Assembly (NCBI RefSeq): GCF_000878135.1 | Contig: NZ_JXQZ01000011.1 | Location: 1-43,338, forward strand | Source of the DNA: Frigoribacterium sp. MEB024 | Lineage (GTDB): Bacteria; Actinomycetota; Actinomycetes; Actinomycetales; Microbacteriaceae | DNA: 43,338 nt | Reading direction: 5' to 3' | Shown: positions 1 to 7,461 of the stretch, piece by piece | How positions within the stretch are numbered: position 1 is the first letter of the stretch | Layout: every line of letters begins with the position of its first letter | The notes under the pieces: model-generated | Database searches by the model: none | Told to the model about the DNA's origin: nothing | The model's input: only the letters and a program-made list of their open reading frames with translations | Position numbers and translations under genes: made by a program

Positions 1-112
1 GGGGCGGTCGGGTTCGGCGCGGGGGCGGGCGTGGTGCGGTCGGGTTCGGCGCGGTACGCGGGGGCGGGGCGGTCGGGTTCGGCGCGGGGGCGGTCGGGTT
101 CGGCACGGGGGC
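1..112. repeat. GC-rich degenerate tandem repeat at the left edge
   Basis: Four copies of CGGTCGGGTTCGGCGCGG (the last with one change, GGCACGG) begin at 5, 37, 70 and 91, giving spacings of 32, 33 and 21 bases. GC-rich filler separates them. The array may continue past the left edge. It lies beyond the 3' end of the minus-strand kynureninase gene, and I see no credible gene in 1-266. The remainder, 113-266, holds a short inverted repeat (GGCGCA 138-143 with TGCGCC 157-162) and a 12-bp palindrome (165-176), either of which could help end kynU transcription. Confidence 0.8.
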
Positions 113-266
113 GGGCGCGGGCACGGGGCGGGCGGAAGGCGCAGGGCCCGGTTGACTGCGCCCACCCGGCGCCGGGGGCGTCCGTCCGCGAGAACACGGG
201 GAACTGGAGATGGCGCCGCCTCGTGCCGCGGTGTCCTGCCCACTCGGCGGTGTGCCGGGTGCTTGC

Positions 267-1529
267 TCAGTCGGCGAGCAACGCCGCCCGGATCGCGGCG
301 ATGCCGATGCGCACCTCGGCGAACGAGGTGCTGAGCGGCGACAGTCCGATGCGCAGGGCGTCGGGGTTGCGGAAGTCGGGCACGACGCCGGCGTCCCAGA
401 GGCGGGCCACGATTCCGCGGAACGACTCGTGAGTGATCGTGACGTGGCTGCCGCGTTCCGTCGCGGCCCGGGGTGTCGCCACGGTCACCCCGAGCGGCAC
501 GAGCCAGGCGTCGACGAGGTCGAACGCGTAGTCGGTCAGGGCGAGCGACTTCGACCGGATCGCGTCGATGCCGGCCTCGTCGATCAGGTCGAGCATGTCG
601 TGCATCGCGAGCATGCCCATCACCGGGGGAGTCCCGCTGACGAACCGCCGGATGCCGGCCGCCGCCTCGTACCCGTCGGCCATGGCGAACACGTCGGCCG
701 CGCCCATCCACCCCTGGATCGGCTGGTCGAGCTCGGGCAGCAGCGAGGCGCGGGCGTACACGAACGCGGGGGCACCCGGCCCACCGTTCAGGTACTTGTA
801 CGTGCAGCCGACGGCGAGGTCGACGCCCCACTCGTCGAGCTGCATCGGCACGACGCCGACACTGTGGCAGAGGTCGGCCAGCACGAGCCCGCCCGCCTCG
901 TGCACGAGCGTCGTGATCGCGGGCAGGTCGACCAACCAGCCCGATCGGTACGACACGTGGTTCACCAGCAGCAGTGCGGTGTCGGGCCCCACGACGTCGC
1001 GCACCTGCGACACGGTCACGCCGGTCGCCTTGTCGACGGCGATCCAGCGGATCGTCGCCCCGTGCTCCCGCGCGATGCCCTCGACGACGAAACGGTCGGT
1101 CGGGAACTGGTCGTCGTCGATCACGATCTCGTGACGGTCGGGCCGGGCCCGCAGACCCGCGCGGATCGCCTTGTAGAGCAGCACGGTCGTCGAGTCGGCC
1201 ACGACCGTCTGACCCGGGGCGGCCCCGAGGCAGGCCGCCGCGATGCGGTCACCGAGCTCGGTCGGCAGGGCCATCCAGGGCTCGTCCCACGAGCGGATCA
1301 ACCGCGTGCCCCAGGCACCCTCGACGAACTCGGACAGTCGCGACAGCGTGGCGGTCACGGGTCGCCCGAGCGAGTTGCCGTCGAGGTACGAGACCACGTC
1401 GACGGCTGGCACGAACCGGTCGACGAACGACGCCAGCGGGTCGGCGGCGTCGAGCGGGCCGGCCGGATGCGCCGAGGCCTGCTCGTCGGGGTCGGTGGAG
1501 TCGACGGGGTAGGCGAGCGGATCGGTCAT
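267..1529 (-). CDS. kynU: Kynureninase
   Basis: A 420-residue PLP enzyme expected to cleave L-kynurenine (or 3-hydroxykynurenine) to anthranilate (or 3-hydroxyanthranilate) and alanine, in cytosolic tryptophan breakdown. The fold-type I aminotransferase pattern is clear. YLDGNSLG near residues 48-55 is the kynureninase N-terminal signature, and the PLP lysine is K245 in GCTYKYLNGGPG, with the GGPG stretch typical of the family. DLCHSVG (219-225) precedes it. Length matches the family (about 400-420). The ATG at 1529 overlaps the stop of the upstream amidohydrolase as ATGA, so the two are probably translated from one mRNA with coupling. No other kynurenine-pathway gene (dioxygenase or typical KynB formamidase) is in the window. 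Identification is firm; which kynurenine it prefers cannot be read. Confidence 0.93.
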   Translation of the reverse strand: MTDPLAYPVDSTDPDEQASAHPAGPLDAADPLASFVDRFVPAVDVVSYLDGNSLGRPVTATLSRLSEFVEGAWGTRLIRSWDEPWMALPTELGDRIAAACLGAAPGQTVVADSTTVLLYKAIRAGLRARPDRHEIVIDDDQFPTDRFVVEGIAREHGATIRWIAVDKATGVTVSQVRDVVGPDTALLLVNHVSYRSGWLVDLPAITTLVHEAGGLVLADLCHSVGVVPMQLDEWGVDLAVGCTYKYLNGGPGAPAFVYARASLLPELDQPIQGWMGAADVFAMADGYEAAAGIRRFVSGTPPVMGMLAMHDMLDLIDEAGIDAIRSKSLALTDYAFDLVDAWLVPLGVTVATPRAATERGSHVTITHESFRGIVARLWDAGVVPDFRNPDALRIGLSPLSTSFAEVRIGIAAIRAALLAD

Positions 1530-2632
1530 CGGGTCTTCTCCTCGAGGGCGACGGCGAGCAGCTCGTCGGCGGTCAGTGCGGTCGCACGGGCGAGCCAGGC
1601 GGCCCGTTCGTCGGAGGACGCGGAGGCGCGGGGCGCGTCGGCGATCCAGGTCACGCGGGTGAACGGCAGGCGCGCGCCGCCGGCCGGCTCGGCGACGTCG
1701 GGGGCGAGGGCGTCGAGCAGTCCCGCCAGCCCGAAGCCGGCCCGACCCATGGCACGCAGCTCGCGCTCGTTCACGCCGAGCGGCAGGTCGCCGTTGCCGA
1801 GGTCGGTGCCGTAGAGCACCCGGCCACCCGCGGCACGGAACCGCGAGAGGTTGTCGACCGCCGTCTCGTGCGCGACCCCACCGAGACCGTGGCCGTGGAT
1901 GTCCAGCGTGCTCACCCACGTCGTCGAGGCGGCCAGTCGGGCGATCAGGTCGTCGTCGAGCCGTTCGCTGAAGGGGGTGTGGGCGAGCCGGTTGACCCCG
2001 GCGTCGGCCGCGCGTGCCGCCTGGCCGACGCCCTGGACGTGGGCCACCACGAGCAGGTCGAGTCCGTGCGCGGCGTCGACGACGGCGCCCAGCGTCGCGT
2101 CGTCGAGGACGGGGCCGACGTCGGAGTTCAGGGCGACCTTGACGATCGAGGCGCCGAGGGCGTGCTGCCGTTCGACGACCCGGGCCGCGCGGCGCAGCCG
2201 GGTCGAGGCGCGGAGGCCGCCCACCGCGAGGGAGGCGCGGGGCGGCGCCCAGCCCGCCCGGCTCGGGTACCCGCCCGGTGCGGTGATCAGCCCGCCGGCG
2301 ATGGTCACCTCGGGCCAGCCGTCCCGTCCGGACCGGCCGAGCCAGCCCTGCGCGATCGCCGGGTCCCACCCGAGGTCGACGACCCGCGAGATGCCGCCGA
2401 CGGAAAGCTGCGCGGCGTCGATCAGGCCGAGGTGGACGTGCGAGTCGGTGAAGGGGGCGAGCACGGTGCCCGGCACGTGCGGCAGCTCGGCACCGGCCAG
2501 GGTGTCGGCGTCGTGCGCGTCGGCCGACCCGGCGAAGACGACGCCGTGGGCGTCGAGCCGCAACAGGCTGCGACCGGACCACCGGCCCGACCAGGCGTGG
2601 TCGACCGTGACGAGCCGCGCCTCCTGGTCCAT
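1526..2632 (-). CDS. Amidohydrolase-superfamily metal-dependent hydrolase
   Basis: A 368-residue cytosolic protein of the amidohydrolase superfamily (imidazolonepropionase/dihydroorotase-like barrel). Metal-binding features are visible: HxH at H65 and H67 (DSHVHLGL), a lysine in ASIVKVALNSDVG that may be a bridging ligand, then histidines in VVAHVQG and RLAHTPFS, and an aspartate in LYGTDLGNGD. The substrate is not evident. Its stop overlaps the kynU start, so a role near kynurenine metabolism, such as removing formyl from N-formylkynurenine or hydrolysing a related amide, is an inference from context only. The ATG at 2632 lies 6 nt behind a TAGGGT box and is probably leaderless. Codons 3-6 (QEAR) contain one copy of the dispersed AGGAGGCGCG motif (2616-2625). 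Confidence 0.82.
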   Translation of the reverse strand: MDQEARLVTVDHAWSGRWSGRSLLRLDAHGVVFAGSADAHDADTLAGAELPHVPGTVLAPFTDSHVHLGLIDAAQLSVGGISRVVDLGWDPAIAQGWLGRSGRDGWPEVTIAGGLITAPGGYPSRAGWAPPRASLAVGGLRASTRLRRAARVVERQHALGASIVKVALNSDVGPVLDDATLGAVVDAAHGLDLLVVAHVQGVGQAARAADAGVNRLAHTPFSERLDDDLIARLAASTTWVSTLDIHGHGLGGVAHETAVDNLSRFRAAGGRVLYGTDLGNGDLPLGVNERELRAMGRAGFGLAGLLDALAPDVAEPAGGARLPFTRVTWIADAPRASASSDERAAWLARATALTADELLAVALEEKTR

Positions 2633-2638
2633 GACCCG

Positions 2639-2644
2639 ACCCTA
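2639..2644 (-). promoter_or_regulatory. -10 box of a leaderless promoter for the amidohydrolase-kynU operon
   Basis: TAGGGT on the minus strand is followed by six bases and then the ATG at 2632, the spacing expected when transcription starts at the start codon. No Shine-Dalgarno sequence precedes the ATG. It would drive both the amidohydrolase and kynU. Confidence 0.6.
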
Positions 2645-2670
2645 TTCGTGCGTGCTGCCCGCGCCCTGCA

Positions 2671-2704
2671 GGCCCGCCCGCGTCCGGGGACGACGAGGCG
2701 GGCC
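2671..2704 (-). terminator. Probable terminator hairpin behind the methyltransferase gene
   Basis: GGCCCGCC (2671-2678) pairs perfectly with GGCGGGCC (2697-2704). Inside, CGTCC (2681-2685) can partly pair with GGACG (2688-2692). The hairpin lies 32-65 nt beyond the methyltransferase stop. There is no U-run, as is common for GC-rich actinobacterial terminators. Confidence 0.45.
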
Positions 2705-2723
2705 CCGGGGTGCGGAGGGGCGG

Positions 2724-2733
2724 AGGAGGCGCG
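2724..2733 (+). repeat. Intergenic copy of the dispersed AGGAGGCGCG motif
   Basis: An exact copy sits 2 bases from the methyltransferase stop codon, between two minus-strand genes. No start codon on the plus strand uses it as a ribosome binding site. Confidence 0.7.
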
Positions 2734-2735
2734 AC

Positions 2736-3530
2736 CTACGAGGGCAGGACGGCCCGCGAGCACCGCGCGACGTACGGCAGGCGGATGAGGTCGACGCCGC
2801 GGGTGTCGGGGTGGGTGTCGAGCAGCCGCTCGACGTCGCCCAGCAGGGCCGAGCGGTCGTCGGGCGAGAGCGTGATGACGTAGCTGCGCGACGCGATCAT
2901 GGCGAGGAACTCGTCGCGACCCAGCTCGTGCACCCAGGCGACGTCGTGTCGCTCGACGGTGCCGAAGGGGGCACCGACGACCGGGGCGTCCGACCCCATG
3001 TCGCGCTCGCGCGGCTGGTGCATCACCCGGCTGAGCTCCGCGACCCACGGCACCGACTCGTCGCGGATGTTCCAGATCAGGCCGAGCGTGCCGCCGGGGC
3101 GGAGAACGCGGGCGATCTCGGGCACGGCGCGGTCCGTGTCGACCCAGTGCCAGGCCTGCGCCACGAGGACGGCGTCGACCGAGTCGTCCCCGAGGGGGAT
3201 GCGCTCGGCGGACCCAGCGACCGACGTCGCCCCGGGGACGACCTGCTCGAGGGTGGCGCGCATGCCGGGCGAGGGCTCGACGGCCGTGACCGACGGGGCG
3301 CGGTCGAGCAGCAGGCGGGTGAGCTTGCCCGTGCCGGCCCCCAGGTCGACCACGTGACAGGCGCCCTCGGGCAGCAGCCAGTCGACGGCCTCGAGGGGGT
3401 ACGACGGTCGACCCCTCTCGTAGACGTCGGCGGCCAGCCCGAACGAGGCGGCGAGGTCGGAATCGGGTCGTGCGGGGTCGAAGCCGTGGGCGGCCGGGTC
3501 GAACCCCTCCTGGAGTGGTCGATGTGTCAC
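2736..3530 (-). CDS. Class I SAM-dependent methyltransferase
   Basis: A 264-residue cytosolic methyltransferase of the class I (Rossmann-like) type. Motif I is DLGAGTG at residues 62-68. The acidic end of strand 2 is AVEPS, and motif II/III resembles the UbiE/Methyltransf_11 pattern (AERIPLGDDSVDAVLVAQAWHW followed by a VLRPGG turn). The substrate cannot be inferred; proteins of this shape act on small molecules. Start choice: the GTG at 3530 has a GACAGT box six bases upstream, like the GACAAT box of rsmI, and so is probably leaderless. A GTG at 3551 would add seven residues and is the main alternative. It is divergent from the FMN reductase, with no obvious functional link. Confidence 0.8.
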   Translation of the reverse strand: MTHRPLQEGFDPAAHGFDPARPDSDLAASFGLAADVYERGRPSYPLEAVDWLLPEGACHVVDLGAGTGKLTRLLLDRAPSVTAVEPSPGMRATLEQVVPGATSVAGSAERIPLGDDSVDAVLVAQAWHWVDTDRAVPEIARVLRPGGTLGLIWNIRDESVPWVAELSRVMHQPRERDMGSDAPVVGAPFGTVERHDVAWVHELGRDEFLAMIASRSYVITLSPDDRSALLGDVERLLDTHPDTRGVDLIRLPYVARCSRAVLPS

Positions 3531-3536
3531 CGGGAC

Positions 3537-3542
3537 ACTGTC
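3537..3542 (-). promoter_or_regulatory. Possible -10 box for the methyltransferase gene
   Basis: GACAGT on the minus strand, then six bases, then GTG at 3530. The first base departs from TANNNT, so the call is tentative. It matters because it favours the shorter start over 3551. Confidence 0.35.
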
Positions 3543-3589
3543 GCACGTCACGATCCGTCACACACCCTGTGTTACGTCGGGCTCGGGCG

Positions 3590-3595
3590 CAGCAT
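3590..3595 (+). promoter_or_regulatory. Possible -10 box for the FMN reductase gene
   Basis: CAGCAT followed by seven bases and ATG 3603. It resembles the TAGCAT box used 21 kb away for the SDR gene. If real, the ATG at 3594, which overlaps the box, is not used. Confidence 0.35.
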
Positions 3596-3602
3596 GGACG
3601 GG

Positions 3603-4319
3603 ATGACTTCCACGCTGCCTCCGACCCCTGCGTCCCCGCGTCCGACCCGGCCCCTGCGGGTCGTCGCCGTGTCGGGCACCCTCAGCACGCCGTCCAAGAC
3701 CGACGCCCTCGTGCACGAGATCGTCACGGCGCTGGGCGACGTCCTGCCGATCGAGGCGCACGTGATCCGGGTCAGCGAACTCGGGCCCCTGTTCGCCGGC
3801 GCGCTCACCCGCGACCAGCTCGACGAGCGGGTCGAGCGCGAGCTGGTCGCCATCGAGACCGCCGACCTGCTGATCGTCGCCTCGCCCGTCTACCGCGCCT
3901 CCTTCACCGGGCTCTTCAAGCACCTCTTCGACTTCGTCGAGCAGTACGCGCTCGTCGACGTGCCCGTGCTGCTCGCCGCGACGGGCGGCAGCGAGCGCCA
4001 CGCGCTGATCATCGAGCACTCGTTGCGACCGTTGTTCGGGTTCTTCCAGGCCCTCACGCTGCCGCTCGGCGTGTACGCGCACACGACCGACTTCACGGCG
4101 ACCGGGGGCGCGGAGAAGTACGCGGTCACGGCTCCGCTGCTGCAGGAGCGCATCCGTCACGCGATCCAGCGCGGCCTGCCCCTGATCCGGTCGAGCATCG
4201 CCGAGAAGGGGCGCATCGAGCGGAGCCTCGACGACGGTGGCGCGGGCGACGGTCCGTCGGGGGAGGAAGCGCGCGTGAGCGAGCTCGACCTCTCGACGCC
4301 CACACGGCTGTTCAGCTGA
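3603..4319 (+). CDS. NAD(P)H-dependent FMN reductase (flavodoxin-like fold)
   Basis: A 238-residue flavodoxin-like reductase expected to supply reduced FMN to a partner flavin monooxygenase or to reduce small acceptors. The phosphate-binding loop SGTLSTPSKT is at about residues 24-33 and the second FMN loop is ASPVYRASFTGLFKHLFDF. It resembles the MsuE/CE1759 group, which pairs with luciferase-like monooxygenases, but no such monooxygenase is adjacent. ATG 3603 is preferred over in-frame ATG 3594 because of a CAGCAT box seven bases upstream. The codons for RASF in the FMN loop contain one exact copy of the dispersed 10-mer (3894-3903, reverse orientation). The C-terminal 30 residues are low-complexity and probably flexible. 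Confidence 0.85.
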   Translation: MTSTLPPTPASPRPTRPLRVVAVSGTLSTPSKTDALVHEIVTALGDVLPIEAHVIRVSELGPLFAGALTRDQLDERVERELVAIETADLLIVASPVYRASFTGLFKHLFDFVEQYALVDVPVLLAATGGSERHALIIEHSLRPLFGFFQALTLPLGVYAHTTDFTATGGAEKYAVTAPLLQERIRHAIQRGLPLIRSSIAEKGRIERSLDDGGAGDGPSGEEARVSELDLSTPTRLFS

Positions 4320-4363
4320 GCGCACGACCCGAAGGCGGGGCAGCCGCCGCGGATGCCCACGGG

Positions 4364-4369
4364 TATCGT
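4364..4369 (+). promoter_or_regulatory. -10 box of a leaderless promoter for the small unknown gene
   Basis: TATCGT, seven bases, then GTG 4377. This decides the start in favour of GTG 4377 over ATG 4353, which would lie upstream of the promoter box. Confidence 0.55.
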
Positions 4370-4376
4370 GGTCGTC

Positions 4377-4781
4377 GTGACCCTCGACCCGACGCCCCGT
4401 GACCCGTCCGTCGCCCGCGCCGAGATCCGCGACAGCGAGGCTCAGCGCCGGCTCGGCCTGTTGCCGTCCGGGGTGCTCCCGGGGCGCGCCGCGCGATGGG
4501 TGGCCGACGGCGTGGACGACCTCTCGGTGCTCGCGCTCGCCGAGGCGCAGACGAGCACCGACGACGACCGCGAAGGGCTGCTTGCCCGGGCCGCGACCGA
4601 CCTCGGCCTCGGCTTCGCGTCGGTTCGCGAGGCGCGCGCCCACCACGGTCAGCGCGTCGTCGAGTCGATGACGGCCGCGTCGGCCCCGAACGACGCCCTC
4701 GGCTTCTCGAACGGCTTCACCGACACCATCGAGGAGTCGGTGCGCGACAGCATCGCTCGCCTCTTCAAGCCCCGCGGCTGA
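4377..4781 (+). CDS. Small conserved-looking protein of unknown function
   Basis: A 134-residue soluble protein that I do not recognise. It has no signal peptide or membrane segment. The middle (about 30-70) is rich in Ala, Asp and Glu and predicted helical. The C-terminal part, with SNGFTDTIEESVRDSIARLF and a basic KPRG end, looks like an amphipathic helix. It reads as a real gene: strong third-position GC, a leaderless promoter box at proper distance, and a strong hairpin terminator behind it. It follows the FMN reductase by 57 bases but appears to have its own promoter. It is convergent with the arabinofuranosidase gene. Confidence 0.6.
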   Translation: MTLDPTPRDPSVARAEIRDSEAQRRLGLLPSGVLPGRAARWVADGVDDLSVLALAEAQTSTDDDREGLLARAATDLGLGFASVREARAHHGQRVVESMTAASAPNDALGFSNGFTDTIEESVRDSIARLFKPRG

Positions 4782-4861
4782 GCCGGGCCCCGGCTGCTGG
4801 GCGTGAGGTCGGCGGCTGAGCCGAGGCCTCGCGGCCGACCCGCGCGCCCGATGCGACCGGA

Positions 4862-4907
4862 CGCAGGAGGCGCGGTGCCGGTCGTGACCGGCACCGCGCC
4901 TCCTGCG
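4862..4907. terminator. Perfect 22-bp palindromic bidirectional terminator built from two facing copies of the 10-mer
   Basis: Arms 4862-4883 and 4886-4907 are perfect reverse complements around a 2-base centre. Each arm carries one AGGAGGCGCG core (4865-4874 and, reversed, 4895-4904) followed by GTGCCGGTC. It lies between two convergent genes, 81 bases past the plus-strand stop and 14 bases past the minus-strand stop, which is the position for a shared terminator. Confidence 0.85.
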
Positions 4908-4920
4908 GTCGAGCGGGGGG

Positions 4921-6456
4921 TCAGGCCTTGCCGACCTCGAGCTCGACGACCGCCCACGACAGGGCGGGCAGGCGCAGGCGCGCGATGCCGCCGTCGACCG
5001 TGACGCCGGTCAGCGGGACGAGCCCCACGGTGCCTTGCGCCTGCTCGGTGTTGGACGAGAAGCGGTCGCCGCCCTCGGGGACGGCCAGGACCTCGGCGCG
5101 GGTGACGCGTCCGCCGCTGAAGCCACGCAGGGCGACCTCGACGTCGGCGGCCTCGTCGAGACCGCGGTTCGCGAGGAAGAACGCGACCGTGCCGGCCTCC
5201 TCGTCGTAGGTCGCGCTGACGTCGACCAGGTCGGCGTCGCCGTACTTCTCGGTGTCGACCTTGTCGCTCGTGACGAGGGTGCGCAGGATCTGCCCGGTCG
5301 CGAGCGCCGCCATGCGGGCGAACGGCCAGAAGATCGACTGGCGCCACGCGGGCCCGCCGGCCTCGCTGCGGATCGGCGCGATGACGTTGACGAGCTGCGC
5401 CTGGTTGGCGATCTTGACCCGGTCGCCGTGACGCAGCAACGAGTTGAGGAAGGTGCCGACCACGACCGCGTCGGTGACGTTGTACTGGTCCTCGATCAGG
5501 CGGGGGTGCTCGCGCCAGCCCTTCGACACGTTGTGCGGCTGGTCGTCCGAGTCGAGGCCCGTCTGGTACCAGACGTTCCACTCGTCGAACGAGATGTCGA
5601 CCTGCTTCGTGTGCTTGCCGGCGGCCTTGACCCCGTCGATGGTGGACACGACCTCCTCGATGAACGCGTCCATGTCGACGGCCGTCGCGAGGAAGCTCTT
5701 CGCGTCGCCGTCGTGCTCCTGGTAGTACGCGTGCATCGAGACGTAGTCGACCTCGTCGTACGCGTGCGTGAGGACCTCGTGCTCCCAGGTGCCGAAGGTG
5801 GGCATGCCGCGGCCCGAGCTGCCGACCGCGACCAGCTCGATCGAGTCGTCGACGAACTTCATGGCCTTGGCGGCCTCCTGGGCGAGGCGGCCGTACTCGG
5901 TGGCGGTCTTGTGGCCGATCTGCCACGGGCCGTCGAGTTCGTTGCCGAGGCACCAGAGCTTGATGTCGAAGGGGTCCTTCGCGCCGTTGGCGATGCGCCG
6001 GTCGCTGAGTGCCGTGCCACCGGGGTGGTTGGCGTACTCGACGAGCTCGCGGGCGGCGTCGACGCCGCGGGTGCCGAGGTTGACGGCCTCCATCACCTCG
6101 GTGCCGGCGAGCTTCGACCAGGCGACGAACTCGTGCAGGCCGAAGGCGTTGGTCTCGACCGTGTGCCAGGCGCCGTCGAGGCGACGCGGGCGCTGGTCGA
6201 CCGGCCCGACGCCGTCCTCCCAGTTGTAGCCCGACACGAAGTTGCCGCCGGGGTAACGGATGACGGTCGCGCCGAGCTCCTTGGTGAGGTCGAGGACGTC
6301 CTGACGGAAGCCGTTCTCGTCGGCGGTGGGGTGACCGGGTTCGTAGATGCCGGTGTAGACGCAACGGCCCATGTGCTCGACGAACGAGCCGAACAGGCGG
6401 CGCGGGACCGGGCCGATGGTGAACTCGCGGTCGACGGTGATGCGGGCGGTGGACAT
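4921..6456 (-). CDS. Alpha-L-arabinofuranosidase, GH51
   Basis: A 511-residue glycoside hydrolase that releases terminal alpha-L-arabinofuranosyl units from arabinan or arabinoxylan oligosaccharides. GH51 landmarks are clear: RRLFGSFVEHMGRCVYTGIYEP at the N-terminus, IRYPGGNFVSGYNWEDG, acid/base Glu173 in CLGNELDGPW, and nucleophile Glu292 in FDEWNVWY. It has no signal peptide, so it is intracellular and works on imported oligosaccharides. It is the last gene of a minus-strand run with a binding protein and two permeases. The ATG at 6456 has a good ribosome site (AGGAG, 6 bases upstream). The 93-base gap before it holds one copy of the dispersed 10-mer. Length is typical for intracellular bacterial GH51 (about 500). 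Confidence 0.95.
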   Translation of the reverse strand: MSTARITVDREFTIGPVPRRLFGSFVEHMGRCVYTGIYEPGHPTADENGFRQDVLDLTKELGATVIRYPGGNFVSGYNWEDGVGPVDQRPRRLDGAWHTVETNAFGLHEFVAWSKLAGTEVMEAVNLGTRGVDAARELVEYANHPGGTALSDRRIANGAKDPFDIKLWCLGNELDGPWQIGHKTATEYGRLAQEAAKAMKFVDDSIELVAVGSSGRGMPTFGTWEHEVLTHAYDEVDYVSMHAYYQEHDGDAKSFLATAVDMDAFIEEVVSTIDGVKAAGKHTKQVDISFDEWNVWYQTGLDSDDQPHNVSKGWREHPRLIEDQYNVTDAVVVGTFLNSLLRHGDRVKIANQAQLVNVIAPIRSEAGGPAWRQSIFWPFARMAALATGQILRTLVTSDKVDTEKYGDADLVDVSATYDEEAGTVAFFLANRGLDEAADVEVALRGFSGGRVTRAEVLAVPEGGDRFSSNTEQAQGTVGLVPLTGVTVDGGIARLRLPALSWAVVELEVGKA

Positions 6457-6505
6457 GGATCTCCTAGGTGAGGGGAACGGCGTGCGTGTGGTGGGGACGG
6501 GGACG

Positions 6506-6515
6506 AGGAGGCGCG
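6506..6515 (+). repeat. Intergenic copy of the dispersed AGGAGGCGCG motif inside the sugar operon
   Basis: An exact copy (GACG before it, GTGC after it) in the 93-base gap between the inner permease and the arabinofuranosidase. No partner copy or hairpin is seen here, so it is unlikely to end transcription within the operon. Confidence 0.7.
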
Positions 6516-6549
6516 GTGCGGCAGGGCGGTCGCGTCCGGGGCGGTCGGA

Positions 6550-7461
6550 TCACTGACCCCCGAACCCGGTGGTCGAGATGCCCTTGATGATCTGGCGCTG
6601 GAAGAACAGGAACACCAGGATCAGCGGCAGGGCCGCGAGGACGGCGGCGGCCATGTTCTGCGCGTACTGGATGCCGTAGGCGCTCTCGATGGTCTGCAGG
6701 CCGACCGGCAGGGTGAGCAGGGACGCGTCGTTCGTGACGATGAACGGCCACAGGAAGTTGTTCCAGGCGCCGATGAACACGAAGATCGACACCGCGCCCA
6801 GGATGGGGCGCGAGAGCGGCAGCAGGATCGTGAAGAAGACCCGGATGCGCCCGGCGCCGTCGACGCGGGCGGCGTCCTCGAGCTCGATCGGCACCTGGTC
6901 GAAGAACTTCTTCAGGACGAAGACCATGGCCGGGGCGATGGCCTGCGGCAGGATGATGCCCCAGTACGTGTCGACCATGTCGAAGGCGAGCATCTGGTAG
7001 AACAACGGCACGATCAGCACCTGCGGCGGGATGATGATCGACGCGATCGTCGCGACGTACAGCCACTTCTTGCCCCGGAAGTCGAGGCGCGAGAAGGCGT
7101 AGGCGACGAGGGCCGAGGTGGCCACGACGATCAGCGTGATGACGATCGAGGTGAACAGGCTGTTGAACAGCCACACCGGGATGTTGCCCTGTTCGAGCAC
7201 CCCTCGGTAGGCGTCGAGGGTGAAGCCGCCGGCCGGGATCCAGGTCTGCGGCGTCGCCGCGGCGTCGGTCTCGCTCTTGAACGAGGTCGCGAGCGACCAC
7301 AGGAACGGCAGCAGCCAGAGGACGGCGAGCACGACCAGAATGATCACGCTGAGGACGGCCATCGGGCCGAACGGCTTCTGGCCGGGTTTGTGGCCCTTCC
7401 GACCGCGGTCGGCGGTGGGGGCGCGCAGGTCGGACGTGGGGGCGATGGCGGGGGCGGTCAT
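6550..7461 (-). CDS. Carbohydrate ABC transporter permease (MalG type)
   Basis: A 303-residue inner-membrane subunit of a binding-protein-dependent sugar importer. A cytoplasmic, basic N-terminus of about 35 residues precedes the first membrane helix (VLSVIILVVLAVLWLLPFLWSL), and six helices are expected. The EAA coupling loop that contacts the ATPase is EDAARVDGAGRIRVFFTILLP. The periplasmic-side stretch SFKSETDAAATPQTWIPAGGFTLDAY after helix 1 is typical of MalG relatives. ATG 7461 overlaps the stop of the upstream permease (ATGA), so they are coupled. No ATPase gene lies in the operon; such importers often share a common MsiK-type ATPase encoded elsewhere. Confidence 0.93.
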   Translation of the reverse strand: MTAPAIAPTSDLRAPTADRGRKGHKPGQKPFGPMAVLSVIILVVLAVLWLLPFLWSLATSFKSETDAAATPQTWIPAGGFTLDAYRGVLEQGNIPVWLFNSLFTSIVITLIVVATSALVAYAFSRLDFRGKKWLYVATIASIIIPPQVLIVPLFYQMLAFDMVDTYWGIILPQAIAPAMVFVLKKFFDQVPIELEDAARVDGAGRIRVFFTILLPLSRPILGAVSIFVFIGAWNNFLWPFIVTNDASLLTLPVGLQTIESAYGIQYAQNMAAAVLAALPLILVFLFFQRQIIKGISTTGFGGQ

